From: Rhodococcus sp. SMB37
GTDB lineage: Bacteria > Actinomycetota > Actinomycetes > Mycobacteriales > Mycobacteriaceae
Assembly: GCF_004345605.1 (NCBI RefSeq)
Contig: NZ_SLVY01000006.1
Location: 1-64,000 of the forward strand
Length of the DNA: 64,000 bases
Reading direction: 5' to 3'
The translations under genes were made by a program, and so were the position numbers. The notes beneath the pieces were generated by a model. It was not told the origin of the DNA and searched no databases. It was given only the letters and a program-made list of their open reading frames with translations. How positions within the stretch are numbered: position 1 is the stretch's first letter; every line of letters begins with the position of its first letter. Below are positions 43,789 through 53,807 of this stretch, piece by piece.

Positions 43789-44685
43789 ATGAGCGAGACA
43801 CAGACCCCCGAAACGAACTACCGTGACACGGTAATTCGGCGTGTTCCTGCCGACACCAGTCCGCAGCAGATTGCAGAGATCGTGGAGAGTGACGGTGGAG
43901 TAATCCTCACCAGATTCTTCACCGAAGACCAGGTTCAGCGCTTCAACACTGAGATCGATCCACATCTCGAGAATCTCAGCCCTGCGGGTTCGCCGGACAA
44001 GATCGATATTCTTGAGGACTTTCACGGTGCCAACACCAAACGGCTCACCAATGTCGTGACTCACTCCAAGACGTTCCGCGAGGAAATGCTCCAAGATCCA
44101 CGCATACTCGCCATTGCAGACGCGCTTCTTCTTCCCATCGCGGATAGCTACCAGATGACGGCCGCCCAGGTTATCGAGATCGGACCTGGGAACAAACCCC
44201 AGCCACTGCACCGCGACCTCGAAAACTGGCCCATTTTCCGAGAACTGGGCCCCAATGTCTACAACGTCACCATCAACTTCCTCACCGCGCTCACCGACTT
44301 CAGCGAGGAGAACGGTGCGACGCGCGTCATCCCTGGAAGTAGCCATTGGGACGACTACGAGAACCGCGGCACCCCTGAAGAGACCTTCCCGGCTCTTCTC
44401 GACGCTGGCGATATCCTGCTGATCGACGGGAAGGTCTCTCACGGTGGCGGCGAGAACAAGACGTCCGACGAATACAGGCGCGCTATGGCGTGGTCGTTCA
44501 CCATCGGCTGGCTGACCAGCGAAGAAGCGCACGCCTTCCTGGTCCCGCTTGACCTTGTCAGGACACTTCCCCCAAAGATCCAGAACATCCTCGGGTTCCG
44601 CTCGTTCCACAACGCCTCGAAAGAGGGCGGTACGTTGTGGCAAGCGAATTTCGATGATATCGCCAAGTACCTGGATCTCCAATAG
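43789..44685 (+). CDS. Phytanoyl-CoA dioxygenase (PhyH)-family hydroxylase 2
   Basis: The protein is 298 aa from the ATG at 43789 (GGAG 8 bp upstream). Fe ligands are His141 and Asp143 in LHRDLEN and His218 in VSHGGGEN; an Arg in EYRRAMAW likely binds 2-oxoglutarate. It shares long identical blocks with the protein at 25615-26487 (FHGA.TKRLTN, TAAQVI.IGPGNK, NGATR.IP), so the two are paralogues. Retention of both suggests two successive hydroxylations or two substrates. An upstream TGATC element suggests co-regulation. Confidence 0.8.
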   Translation: MSETQTPETNYRDTVIRRVPADTSPQQIAEIVESDGGVILTRFFTEDQVQRFNTEIDPHLENLSPAGSPDKIDILEDFHGANTKRLTNVVTHSKTFREEMLQDPRILAIADALLLPIADSYQMTAAQVIEIGPGNKPQPLHRDLENWPIFRELGPNVYNVTINFLTALTDFSEENGATRVIPGSSHWDDYENRGTPEETFPALLDAGDILLIDGKVSHGGGENKTSDEYRRAMAWSFTIGWLTSEEAHAFLVPLDLVRTLPPKIQNILGFRSFHNASKEGGTLWQANFDDIAKYLDLQ

Positions 44686-44769
44686 CCTGCGCGTGAGATT
44701 GTTGAGTACCGGGCGAGTGAGTCGCCGATTTCGTCGGCGTGGGGTTGACCCCGTCCAGCGGACACGGGG

Positions 44770-44885
44770 TCAGGCGGCCTCAGCCGTTTGAGTGAATCGA
44801 CGCTCGAACTCCACGGGACTGATCATCTCGAGGCTCGAATGACGCCGACGGCGGTTGTAAACCCGCTCGATCCAATCACCGACAG
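44770..44885 (-). pseudogene. IS3 family OrfB C-terminal remnant
   Basis: The minus strand reads WIERVYNRRRRHSSLEMISP followed by VEFERRFTQTAEAA and a stop at 44770. This is the typical C-terminus of IS3-family OrfB. Nothing upstream of it is retained. Confidence 0.75.
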
Positions 44886-45190
44886 CGACTCTAGGTGTTT
44901 CGTGTTGTTGATTGATTTACGTTTGATCTTGTCGATCAGATGACTGGCCGTCTTCGTCCATGCGAACGGCTTCGCGCGATCGTTGTAGCTGTCGATGTAG
45001 TCGGTGATCGTCGATTCGAGGTCGGTGACCGACGCGAAGGTGCCGCGCCGAATCGCCTGCCGGGTGATGATGCCGAAGAAGATCTCGACCATGTTCAGCC
45101 ACGAGCAACTCGTTGAAGTGAAATGCATTGTCACTCGTGGATGTGCGGCGAGCCAGTCGCGAACGTTCTGGTGCTTGTGAGTGGCGTAGA
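44886..45190 (-). pseudogene. IS630 family transposase C-terminal remnant
   Basis: The fragment starts at HKHQNVRDWLAAHPRVTMHF and includes SWLNMVEIFFGIITRQAIRRG and a C-terminal helix. It is the last 100 or so residues of an IS630 DDE transposase. Both neighbours are other IS pieces, so it lies within nested insertions. Confidence 0.75.
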
Positions 45191-45204
45191 TGCCCCTATG
45201 GATG

Positions 45205-45970
45205 TCAAGCAGCCACAGAGTCTGTGGTGGCGTCGGGCCGAGGTTCGGTGAGGATCTGGTAGATCTCTCGGGCGATGTAACGTTTGAGGCACTGGATCAC
45301 CTCCCGCCGGGTCTTGCCCTCCGCGAGGCGCCGTGCCAGGTAGGCGCCGGTCGGGGCATCCCAACGCAGACGGGACAGGACGATGCGGTACAGCGCGGCG
45401 TTGGCCTGTCGATCTCCACCTCGGTTGAGGCGGCGACGTGTGGTCTTGCCGGAGGATGCGTCGATTGGATTGACGCCGCACAGGGCGGCAAAGGACGCCT
45501 CGCTGCGCAACGGTCGGGGTTGTCGCCGGCGGTGATGAGCAACGCTGCTGCACTGTCGGGGCCGACACCGCGGCGTTCGAGCAGTTTCGGGGCATGTTCT
45601 GCAATGACATCGGTGATCCGGCGTTCCAGGTCGCGGATTTCCGTGCTCAACTCGAGGATGCGGCGGGCCAGCAGTCGCAGCGTGTAGGTCGCGGCCGTGG
45701 TGACATCGTGGGGAGTGTGCGCCTCGAGTTCCGCGCAGCGGCGGAAGAGCACAGTGCTGCTCAACCCGGACAGCGCCTCGCGCAACTCCGTATCGGCGGC
45801 GACGAGCACCGCCTTGAGTTGGTTGATGGACTGGGTACGTGCCTTGATGGAAGATGCCTTGGCCAGCTTTAACATTCGGGTCATCTCGACCGGCCCGTCG
45901 GCGTCCTTCGCCCGGGCGGTGGCGCGGCCTGTCAGCACCGCGTGGGCGGCTGCTTCGGCGTCGAGGGCAT
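45205..45970 (-). pseudogene. IS110 family transposase pseudogene
   Basis: IS110-like sequence begins at DAEAAAHAVLTGRATARAKD, so the N-terminal catalytic part is missing. A one-base deletion at about 45512 shifts the frame between ITAGDNPDR and LRSEASFAALCGVNP. The C-terminal serine motif (DASSGKTTRRRLNRGGDRQ) is present. It is similar to, but not a copy of, the element at 15848-16909. Confidence 0.8.
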
Positions 45971-46064
45971 CTTCTCCGAACTAACAAATGATCTTGCAAG
46001 TGGGGCGAGTGTCGTGTTCGGCGAGGTCAGGGATGGTTCTGGTGGCGGGATGGGGTCGTGACAG

Positions 46065-46244
46065 ACCCTGCAGGCGCTCACAAGAGAGCGCTTCACCCTC
46101 GGACTGGGCCGATCGGCAGATTGGCGGCGGAAGGCATACGGTGTGCCGGCGCCGACCATTGCAGTCCTCTCCGACACAGCGCGGATCCTCCGCTCGCTCT
46201 GGGCCGGCGAGACCGTTACCTACAACGGTCCCGCGGGCACCTAA
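46065..46244 (+). pseudogene. LLM-class flavin oxidoreductase fragment
   Basis: The frame LQALTRERFTLGLGRSADWR continues into APTIAVLSDTARILRSLWAG and ETVTYNGPAGT, then stops. This is an internal piece of a luciferase-like (F420/FMN) oxidoreductase. Both ends are gone, the 3' side being next to the IS630 element. Confidence 0.6.
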
Positions 46245-46272
46245 TCCTTCACTCAGACTCCCGGTCCATCTA

Positions 46273-47419
46273 GTGGTGTGTCTCTCAAATAAATGATTGT
46301 TAGTCCGGTAGGATTCCCGCATGAGAAAGCCGGTACCTGCCCTGGAAATGACCCCGGGGCAACGTGAGGTGCTCGAATCGTTGGCGCGGTCGCAGTCCGG
46401 GGCGCACCGAGAAGTGGTGCGCGCGAAAGCCTTGTTGATGGCGGCCGACGGCCTGGCCAACACGTCGATCGCGCGAGCCTTGTCCGTCTCGCCAGGGTCG
46501 GTATCGAACTGGCGGGCACGGTTCACCGAGGACGGAGTGGCGCGGTTGGGTGAAGTCCGCAAAGGACGCGGCCGCAAGGCTTCGATCCCGCAGGAGACGA
46601 TCGAGAGGATTCTCGATCTCACACAGAACTATCGACCCGAGGGTGAAACCCATTGGAGTTGCCGAACGATGGCCGAGGTGGCCGGGGTCTCGAAGGACAC
46701 GGTGCAACGCGTGTGGTCGGCGCGGGGCCTCAAGCCGCACCGCGTCGAGACGTTCAAGTTGTCGAACGATCCTCGCTTCGAGGACAAACTCGTCGACGTG
46801 GTCGGGTTGTACCTGAACCCGCCGGAGAAGGCGATCGTGTTGTGCGCGGACGAGAAGTCGTCGGTGCAGGCTCTCGATCGCACGCAGGCGTCGTTGCCGA
46901 TGATCAAGGGCCGCGGCGAGACGATGACCCACGACTACAAGCGGCACGGCACCACCACGCTGTTCGCGGCCCTCGACGTTCTCACCGGCACGGTGATCGG
47001 CCAGTGTCTGCCTCGGCACCGGCACCAGGAGTTCTTGAAGTTTCTGCGTACTATCGATCGGCAGGTACCCAAGGGTCTGGCGGTCCACTTGATCCTGGAC
47101 AACTACGCCACGCACAAGCACCCCAACGTGCGAGCGTGGCTTGCGAAGCATCCTCGGTTTCATCTGCATTTCACTCCCACCTCCTCTTCCTGGCTCAACC
47201 TCGTCGAACGTTGGTTTCGCGAGTTGACGGACAAAGCGTTGCGGCGTGGGGTTTTTCATTCGGTGCCCGACTTGATCGACTCGATCCAGGAATATCTCGA
47301 TGCGCACAATGACAATCCGCGTCCGTATGTGTGGACCGCTACTGCCGAGTCCATCCTGGCGAAAGTTGCGCGTGGGCGCGTCGCCTTCGAAAAGATCAGC
47401 TAATTCAGAGACACACCAC
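46273..47419 (+). mobile_element. Complete IS630 family insertion sequence
   Basis: The 1147-bp element carries one transposase gene. Its ends are inverted repeats starting GTGGTGTGTCTCT on the left and the complement on the right (ending AGAGACACACCAC). It is bounded by TA at 46271-46272 and 47420-47421, the target duplication of this family. The left flank is an LLM oxidoreductase fragment and the right flank an MftD-like fragment. Confidence 0.88.
46321..47403 (+). CDS. IS630 family transposase
   Basis: The intact 360-aa protein has an N-terminal helix-turn-helix (ANTSIARALSVSPGSVSNWRA) and a DDE core: VLCADEKSSVQALDR, LILDNYATHKHPNV and SSSWLNLVERWFRELTDKALRRG. The length is standard. 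The stop lies 16 bp inside the right terminal repeat. Confidence 0.92.
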   Translation: MRKPVPALEMTPGQREVLESLARSQSGAHREVVRAKALLMAADGLANTSIARALSVSPGSVSNWRARFTEDGVARLGEVRKGRGRKASIPQETIERILDLTQNYRPEGETHWSCRTMAEVAGVSKDTVQRVWSARGLKPHRVETFKLSNDPRFEDKLVDVVGLYLNPPEKAIVLCADEKSSVQALDRTQASLPMIKGRGETMTHDYKRHGTTTLFAALDVLTGTVIGQCLPRHRHQEFLKFLRTIDRQVPKGLAVHLILDNYATHKHPNVRAWLAKHPRFHLHFTPTSSSWLNLVERWFRELTDKALRRGVFHSVPDLIDSIQEYLDAHNDNPRPYVWTATAESILAKVARGRVAFEKIS

Positions 47420-47421
47420 TA

Positions 47422-48287
47422 GCAGCCGATTCGAGGATGTCGTCAAGGACAATTCCAACGCCATCTATCAGCTTTACTGGGCTGGAACCCGAGACGAGAT
47501 CACCCAGCGGATCGGCCGTGCCGCGGCAGCGGGCTCCAAGGCACTGATCGTGACGATGGACGCGCTGCCGATCCAGGCCCGTGACTGGGGCTCACCTGTA
47601 ATTCCGGCACAACTGGACCTCAAGACAATGATCCAATTCACCCCGATGGGGCTTTCTCGACCCGGCTGGCTCCTCAGCTACCTCCGGCGCCGGAAGCTAC
47701 CCGATCTGACTGTTCCCAATTTCGGGGACGGCACGGGCAGCGTTCCGACGATGGCGCAGGCGTTTATGCAATGGCTGGCCACGCCGCTGCCTACCTGGAA
47801 GGACCTCGAGTGGATCAGGAGTCTGTGGCAGGGACCGCTCATGGTCAAGGGCATATGGCATCCGGATGACGCACGCCGCGCGATCGACGCGGGTGCGACC
47901 GCGATCGGGGTTTCCAACCACGGTGGCAACAACCTCGATTCGACGTTGTCGCCGCTGTGTGCTCTGCCCGCGATCGTCGACGCTGTCGACGGGCAGGCAG
48001 AGATCAGCTTCGATGGCGGGGTTCGGCGGGGTGGTGACGTCTTCAAGGCTCTTGCTCTTGGGGCCGATGTCACACTGATCGGCCGTGCATGGCTGTTCGG
48101 TCTGAGCGCAAATGGCGAACGCGGCGTCTCTGAAGTGATCGCTGCTCTGCGATCCAGTTTCGACAAGATCATGCTGGGCGTCGGACATAATTCCCTCTCC
48201 GAGATCAGCATTGAAGACCTCGTCGTTCCCGAAGGCTTCGTCCTCGAGAGGTCCGCGTTTGGGGCTCTACCTCGCATCACCACCTAG
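47422..48287 (+). pseudogene. MftD-like FMN alpha-hydroxyacid dehydrogenase, 5'-truncated
   Basis: About 288 C-terminal residues of an FMN-dependent alpha-hydroxyacid dehydrogenase remain. FQ-type YQLYWAGTRDEI, ALIVTMDA, HPDDARRAIDAGATAIGVSNHGG, SFDGGVRRGGDVFKAL and LIGRAWLFGLSANGERGV are visible. It is closest to MftD, the mycofactocin-maturation enzyme, or lactate-dehydrogenase-like relatives. Roughly the first 100 residues are missing at the IS630 right end. It may be translated from within the IS (in-frame start at 47331), but the active site would lack its N-terminal part. Confidence 0.72.
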
Positions 48288-48409
48288 AGGCCACCGCGAG
48301 GGATGCGATCGTCGCCCCCGGCGGAACCATCACGCATCCTCACGCGGCCGAAGTCACCGACCGCCCGGGGCATCCCGGGCATCAACCCAGACACCTACAA
48401 CTTAGGGAT

Positions 48410-49309
48410 ATGAACTTGTTCGCTGTTCAGTTTGGTTCCCCCGGGGACATCGACGTCCTCCAGCTACGAGACATTCCCGTTCCCAGTCCAGGGGACGGCG
48501 AAGTACTCATCGCCCTCGAGGCCTCAGCGATCAATCCCGCGGACGTGAAGATCCGTAACGGGTCGATCACCCCACGTCAGGGAAGTACGCCGTTCACTCT
48601 CGGATACGACCTCGTAGGCACCATCCGGGAGGCAGGCCCGAGTGCTGACCGATTCTTACCCGGAACCCGGGTCATCGGAGTCTCGACGTTGGCTGTCACC
48701 GGGAAAGGGACCTGGTCGGAGTTCGTCTGTCTCCCCGAAACGTCCCTTGCTCGCGCCCCTGAAGGCGTCTCCCCGGCGGTCTTGGCCCAGTTGCCGCTAC
48801 CCGGGTTGACAGCGCTCCAGGCTGTCGAGGCATTGCAGTTGAGTCAGGGAGCCGAAGTACTCGTTTCCGGAGCCGCCGGGGCGGTCGGACGTATCGCACT
48901 GCAGCTTCTCCACACCCGCGGATACCGCGCGCACGCGTTGATTCGACGGGCCGAGCAGACAGAATCGTTGCCGGCCGGCGTAGCCGAGGAGGTACATATC
49001 GGTTCACCGCCGGCCTCCTGCGTCGACGGAGTGATCGACGCTGCTGGGATCGATCTGTCCGCCGCATTACGGCCCACGGGACATTACGTCACCGTTGTCC
49101 CGGGTAGCCCGCCCCACAGCATTTCAGAGAAGAACGCGACGCTGGTCATCGCTCACGAGTCCGGCGCGATGTTGCAGACACTTGCCGAGCTCCTGACCGC
49201 CGGTGAGCTCAACCTTCCCGAGCCGACAACATTCAAGATTTCAGAGATCGAGGCTGCTCACCGCGAGTACGAACGTCGGCTGGGACGCCGCATCGCCCTT
49301 GTCGTCTGA
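48410..49309 (+). CDS. MDR-family NADP-dependent oxidoreductase (quinone-oxidoreductase-like)
   Basis: The 299-aa zinc-less MDR protein has ASAINPADVKIRNG, GYDLVGTIREAG, LPLPGLTALQAVEAL and the NADP motif VSGAAGAVGRIALQL. It would reduce quinones or enones. It lies downstream of the truncated MftD-like gene and upstream of a VOC protein, apparently with its own start region. Confidence 0.85.
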   Translation: MNLFAVQFGSPGDIDVLQLRDIPVPSPGDGEVLIALEASAINPADVKIRNGSITPRQGSTPFTLGYDLVGTIREAGPSADRFLPGTRVIGVSTLAVTGKGTWSEFVCLPETSLARAPEGVSPAVLAQLPLPGLTALQAVEALQLSQGAEVLVSGAAGAVGRIALQLLHTRGYRAHALIRRAEQTESLPAGVAEEVHIGSPPASCVDGVIDAAGIDLSAALRPTGHYVTVVPGSPPHSISEKNATLVIAHESGAMLQTLAELLTAGELNLPEPTTFKISEIEAAHREYERRLGRRIALVV

Positions 49310-49595
49310 CCCGCAGCGCCCTCGCTCCTCCGGGAATCACCGGCCCGCTTCATCTCCGAGCGATCCCACGTCGACATCACCCATCTCGTAGAACCATACG
49401 CCCGGATGTAGAGATGCAGCACATACCAAATACTGACTCCGGACAATGCGGCCGCAGAACACGATTAAAAAGCACGAGTTCTGCCTCCAGATGACCAATG
49501 AGAACAAATGAGATCAGGTGAAGAATTAGGAGAAGGTAGGAGTTGCACCGCCTTCCGGCCGTCCAATTTGCTCGCACGTCTCGAAAGGAACACAA

Positions 49596-50078
49596 ATGGA
49601 ATCACCGAACGTCTATCACTACGGAATTCTCGTCAAAGACATCGACCGCGCAATTGATCTCTACGGCCAGCTTTTTGGACTTACCTTTCACGAACCGACT
49701 GAAATCCACCTCAATAGACTGGTCGATCCCGACGAACACGAGTTCAACCTGCGAGCAACATACTCTCAACAAGGACCCCCTTATATGGAGCTGCTCGAAG
49801 CCAAGGGCAGCGGAGTTTACTCCGCTGGTCACGGAGAAGGCCTACATCACATAGGTATGTGGGACCCAAAAATTGACGAAAACAAGAAACGATATATCGA
49901 TTCCGGAGTGGAAGCGGATGGCGAGGTTTTGAACCCCGATGGAACCACATTTGCGTGGTACACGAACCCGAAAACTACCGGCGGGGTTCGCTTCGAGTTC
50001 GTTGATGAATCCGCACGAGAAGATCTCGAGAAATGGATTCAAACCGGGATAATGGGATCCGGAGGATTCGTCGTCTAA
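49596..50078 (+). CDS. VOC family (glyoxalase-like) protein
   Basis: The 160-aa protein has two beta-alpha-beta-beta-beta modules. His8 in YHYGILVKDIDRAIDLY, PYMELLEAKG and GLHHIGMW give the likely metal ligands; the second half ends PKTTGGVRFEFVDE. It resembles methylmalonyl-CoA epimerase or glyoxalase-like proteins, but the substrate cannot be assigned. AAAGGA lies 6 bp upstream. The gene is more AT-rich than its neighbours. Confidence 0.8.
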   Translation: MESPNVYHYGILVKDIDRAIDLYGQLFGLTFHEPTEIHLNRLVDPDEHEFNLRATYSQQGPPYMELLEAKGSGVYSAGHGEGLHHIGMWDPKIDENKKRYIDSGVEADGEVLNPDGTTFAWYTNPKTTGGVRFEFVDESAREDLEKWIQTGIMGSGGFVV

Positions 50079-50381
50079 GGCCAACAGCCTCCCGGCCTAA
50101 TGGGAGCTACCGGCCAGGCCACGACTGTGGCAGGGTTCGGTACTGGTAGCGGCCGACGGGACAGCACTCTTCCGGCCTGGCGTGCCCTTCCTTGGGAAGG
50201 CGCCTGAAGTCAGATCGTGCGCCCGCCGGTCGTGAGGAAGCCCATGATCGCTGATGGGATGACGTGCCCCTGCTTCCGCGCTCGGGTGAGGCCGGTGAGC
50301 ACTCGAACCATCAGGTCGCCGACGTCTTCCCCTCGCTGCCGAACAAAAGTATTGAATAGCAGTCTGTTTGGAGGTCACTCC

Positions 50382-51592
50382 ATGTTGTTCATCGGCGATG
50401 ACTGGGCGGAAGGACATCACGACATCGAGGTCGAAGATGACACCGGGCACCGCCTGGCGCGGATGCGATTACCGGAAGGTGTCGACGGCCTTGCGCGCCT
50501 GCACGAGGTGGTGGCCGAGCATCTCGACACCGATACCGTCGGCGGGCCCGAGGGTGTGGTCGTGGTCGGGATCGAAACCGATCGCGGGGTATGGGTCTCG
50601 GCGCTGCTCGCCTGCGGGTAGGTGTTTGCGATCAACCCGATGTCGGCAGCCCGCTACCGGGAAAGACACTCCACGTCCGGGGCCAAGTCCGATGCCGGCG
50701 ACGCCCACCTGCTCGCCGAGATCGTCCGGCTGGACCGGGACCACCACCGCCAGATCGCAGGAGACTCCACCCAGGTCGAAGCCCTGAAACTGCTCACCCG
50801 GGCCCATCAGAGCATGATTTGGGACCGCACCCGACACCTGCAACGGATGCGGTCGGCGCTACGCGAGTACTTCCCGGCCGCGTTGACCGCGTTCGACGAG
50901 CTCACTGCCCCGGACACCCTGGCACTGCTGCAGAAGGCCCCCGATCCGTCCCGCGCAGCACGACTGACCGTCGGGCAGATCACCGCAGAACTCGCGCGAG
51001 CGCACCGGCGCGGTGACCGCACCGCCAAGGCCACCCGCCTCCGGGAGGCGTTGCGGGCGCCGGCGCTGCGGCAGCCGGCTCCGATCGAGGAGGCCTACGC
51101 GGTCGTCGTGGCCGGGCAGGCCCGCATGCTCGCGCACCTGGCCGAGCAGATCGATGAGCTCGAGGAGGTGGTGGGGCGCAGTTTTCGTCAGCACCCGGTC
51201 GCTGAGATCGTCCGCAGTTGTCCCGGTCTGGGGGACGTGCTGGGCCCCCGGGTGCTCGCAGAGTTCGGTGACGACCCTTCGCGTTATCAAGATGCCAAGG
51301 CCCGCAAGAACTATGCCGGTACCTCCCCGATCACCCGAGCGTCGGGAAAGAGGAAGACGGTGCTGGCGCGCTACGCCCGCAACAAGCACCTGGCCGATGC
51401 GTGTCACCAGTGGGCGTTCTGCTCGACGAACGCCTCACCCGGAGCTCGGGCCTACTACGACGCTCTCCGGGCCCGCGAGATCGGGCACCATGCGGCGTTG
51501 CGTCAGCTCGGTAACCGGCTCGTCGGCATCCTTCACGGATGTTTGAAGACCGGCACCATCTACGACGAGATCCGAGCGATGGTGACCCGGTT
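50382..51592 (+). pseudogene. IS110 family transposase with in-frame amber codon
   Basis: The N-terminal DEDD region starts FIGDDWAEGHHDIEV and contains GIETDRGVW. A TAG codon at 50620-50622 interrupts the frame just before VFAINPMSAARYRERH. The rest (SGAKSDAGDAHLLAE, then CPGLGDVLGPRVLAEFG, AGTSPITRASGKRK) continues in the same frame. Past about 51592 the frame runs into antisense kinase-gene sequence and has no native stop. It is dead or needs amber readthrough. Confidence 0.75.
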
Positions 51593-53146
51593 CTCCTCGG
51601 TGACCTCGAATCCCGGGGCCGCGGCGGCTCCGCGTTCGGCGAACAGGGTGATCGCGTCGTTGCCCGCCATCGCCCGCGGTAGGTGGTCGGGATCCGGGAC
51701 GCCGAGCGGTGGCACAAGCAGCACCGCTTCCCCGCTGATGCCGAGCGGTTCGCGACTGGTGGCGAGAATCCGCAGCCGTGGGCAGGTTCGAAGCAGGGTT
51801 TCGGTGAGCTTGGCGACCGCGGACACCAGTTGCTCGCAGTTGTCCAGGATCAGCAGCTGTTCTCGCCCGGCGAGGAATTCGACAAGCACCTCGCGAAGAG
51901 GTCGCGCCGATTGGTCACGTAAGCCCAGCGCGTTCGCCACCACCCCCGCCAACAGCAACTCATCCCGCAACTCCCCAAGTTCCACCAGGGTGGTGCCGTC
52001 GGCGAAGTCTCGGCGCACCTTGGCGGCGATACGAAGCGCCAGACGGGTCTTACCCACCCCACCGGTGCCGGTCAGGGTCAGCAGCCGCGCGCTCGACAAC
52101 GCGTTCCTCGCCTCGGTCAACTCCGTGCGCCGGTCGACGAAGCTGGTCAACTCCAGCGGGAGTTGACCCCCTCGACCCGAATCGGTCGACCACGACGGTA
52201 CAGGCCACGCATCTTTCTCCGAAGGTGCCTCGCGCCCTGCTTCCGGCTCGGTGGTGACGGCGATCTCGTCGACCGCGAATCCATGGCGTAATTGGGCTTC
52301 GCGCAGATGTTGGCTCACCTCCGCGGCGGACGGGCGAGTGTCGGGATCACTGGCCATGGCCTGTTCGATGATTGCGCTGATGTCCTCGGGAACGCCGTGC
52401 TCGCGTGGGTTCGGAACCGGCTCGGTCGTGATCCGCAGGAACTGTGCCATCAAGTGCTCGCCGCTGCGGCGTTCGAACGCGGCGTGACCGGTGAGCGCCG
52501 CGAATAGGGTGGCGCCGAGCCCGTAGACGTCCGCGGACGCGCTCGGAGGGAGCCCGGCCACCGCGTCGGGTGCAATGAAAGCCGGTGACCCGGTGACGAT
52601 TCCGGTGGTGGTCTCAAACCCGCCGGTGATGTGCGCGATGCCGAAGTCCGTCAATGCCGGCTCGCCGTAATCGGTGAGCAGTATGTTCGCGGGCTTGATG
52701 TCGCGATGGAGGATGCCGAGATTGTGCGCGGCTTCCAGGGCACCGGCCATCTTCACACCGAGCCGGAGCACGTCGGCCAGCGGAAGCGGGCCATGATGCC
52801 GGATTCGGGCATCGACAGAGCCCCGGGCGCAGTAAGGCATCACGATGAACGGGCGACCGTTGCCGGTGACGTCGGCATGAAGGATGTTGACGATGTTGGG
52901 ATGACCGGTCAGCCGGCCAGCTGCGCGCTGTTCTCGCATGAACCGTTCCCGGTGCTCGTCGTCGAGATCCGCAGTCAGGACCTTGACAGCCACCGAACGT
53001 TCGAGCGTCGCCTGCGTGCACTTGTACACGATTCCGAACCCGCCACGACCTATCTCGACAGCATCCTCGAACCCTGCCGCGGCGAGCTCCGCCGTGACCG
53101 CGCCGGACCCGTCGCGTTGGGTCGCGAATGGATCCACGTTATTCAT
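51560..53146 (-). pseudogene. Ser/Thr kinase-STAND ATPase regulator (PknK-like), 3'-truncated
   Basis: About 528 residues remain. The N-terminal kinase is complete: GRGGFG, Lys55 in VAVKVL, HRDIKPAN (147-154) and DFG (167-169). An NB-ARC-type ATPase follows with TGTGGVGKTRLA and LLILDNCEQL. The sequence breaks off at NRVTIARI, where the IS110 gene begins; the C-terminal helical repeats and any LuxR helix-turn-helix are lost. Full-length relatives (PknK) link kinase signalling to transcription. The ATG at 53146 is preferred over a GTG at 53152. Confidence 0.78.
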
Positions 53147-53286
53147 CGACACATCTCTTCATGGTGCACGCCGAACGGCCTGAGAACCCTATGGAGTAAC
53201 ACCCAAGGATATCGCCAGGCGGTCCCATCGCAGTCGAATCCGATACCGCAGCGTCAGGGCCGGTCGATCGACGCGGGTCGGGTGTA

Positions 53287-53624
53287 AGTGACTCATCACC
53301 TTCGGTGGACTGCGCCCGAACGCCCCCGGATACCCAACCGCGTAAGTACCAGCGCATCTGTCCCTCGTTCGCGAGCGCACCATCGTCTGCGGTGGTCGTC
53401 ATCGGTCGCGGTACCGATCTATGGCCTGTGGACTTGCGTCTATGGCCTGAGGACTTGCGACACGTAGGTCGGCGTGATGGTCACGGCTTCGCCCGTTCGC
53501 ACTGAACCTCGTCTACGAGCTCCTATCGAAGACAAGACTATCTGAGCAACTTCGCAGGCGAGAGGGGTGATTCAACCCGTCTCCTCGCCTGCTACCGCCG
53601 CCCACGACACACGCAGAATGTGTC
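53287..53624. other. Intergenic region without recognisable gene
   Basis: This stretch lies between the divergent kinase gene and the MFS importer gene. I see no protein-like ORF. A direct repeat (CTATGGCCTG with ACTTGCG, about 53429-53460) is the only structure. Confidence 0.4.
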
Positions 53625-53659
53625 TTGACTCACGTTCCCCGCGAACCTACACTTCGGAT

Positions 53660-53685
53660 TATTGAATCGGTTGCTCGATTCAATA
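53660..53685. promoter_or_regulatory. Perfect 10-bp palindromic operator upstream of the MFS importer
   Basis: TATTGAATCG (53660-53669) and CGATTCAATA (53676-53685) form a perfect inverted repeat with a 6-bp spacer, about 120 bp before the MFS start. This is a good candidate operator for induction of the oxidation cluster. Confidence 0.65.
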
Positions 53686-53807
53686 CTGGTCCACGATGGC
53701 TTCTCGACTCGGCGACTTCGTCGAGGAGAGAAGTGAACTGCGCCCATTGCGTCACGTGCCCGCCGATGCCTCAATCACCGTCCGTCAGCACCTACGAAAG
53801 GGTCGCC

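Noticed and set aside
50622-52166. 514-aa plus-strand frame after the amber codon
   Set aside because: Only the first two thirds are IS110 transposase. The remainder is antisense to the kinase-ATPase gene.
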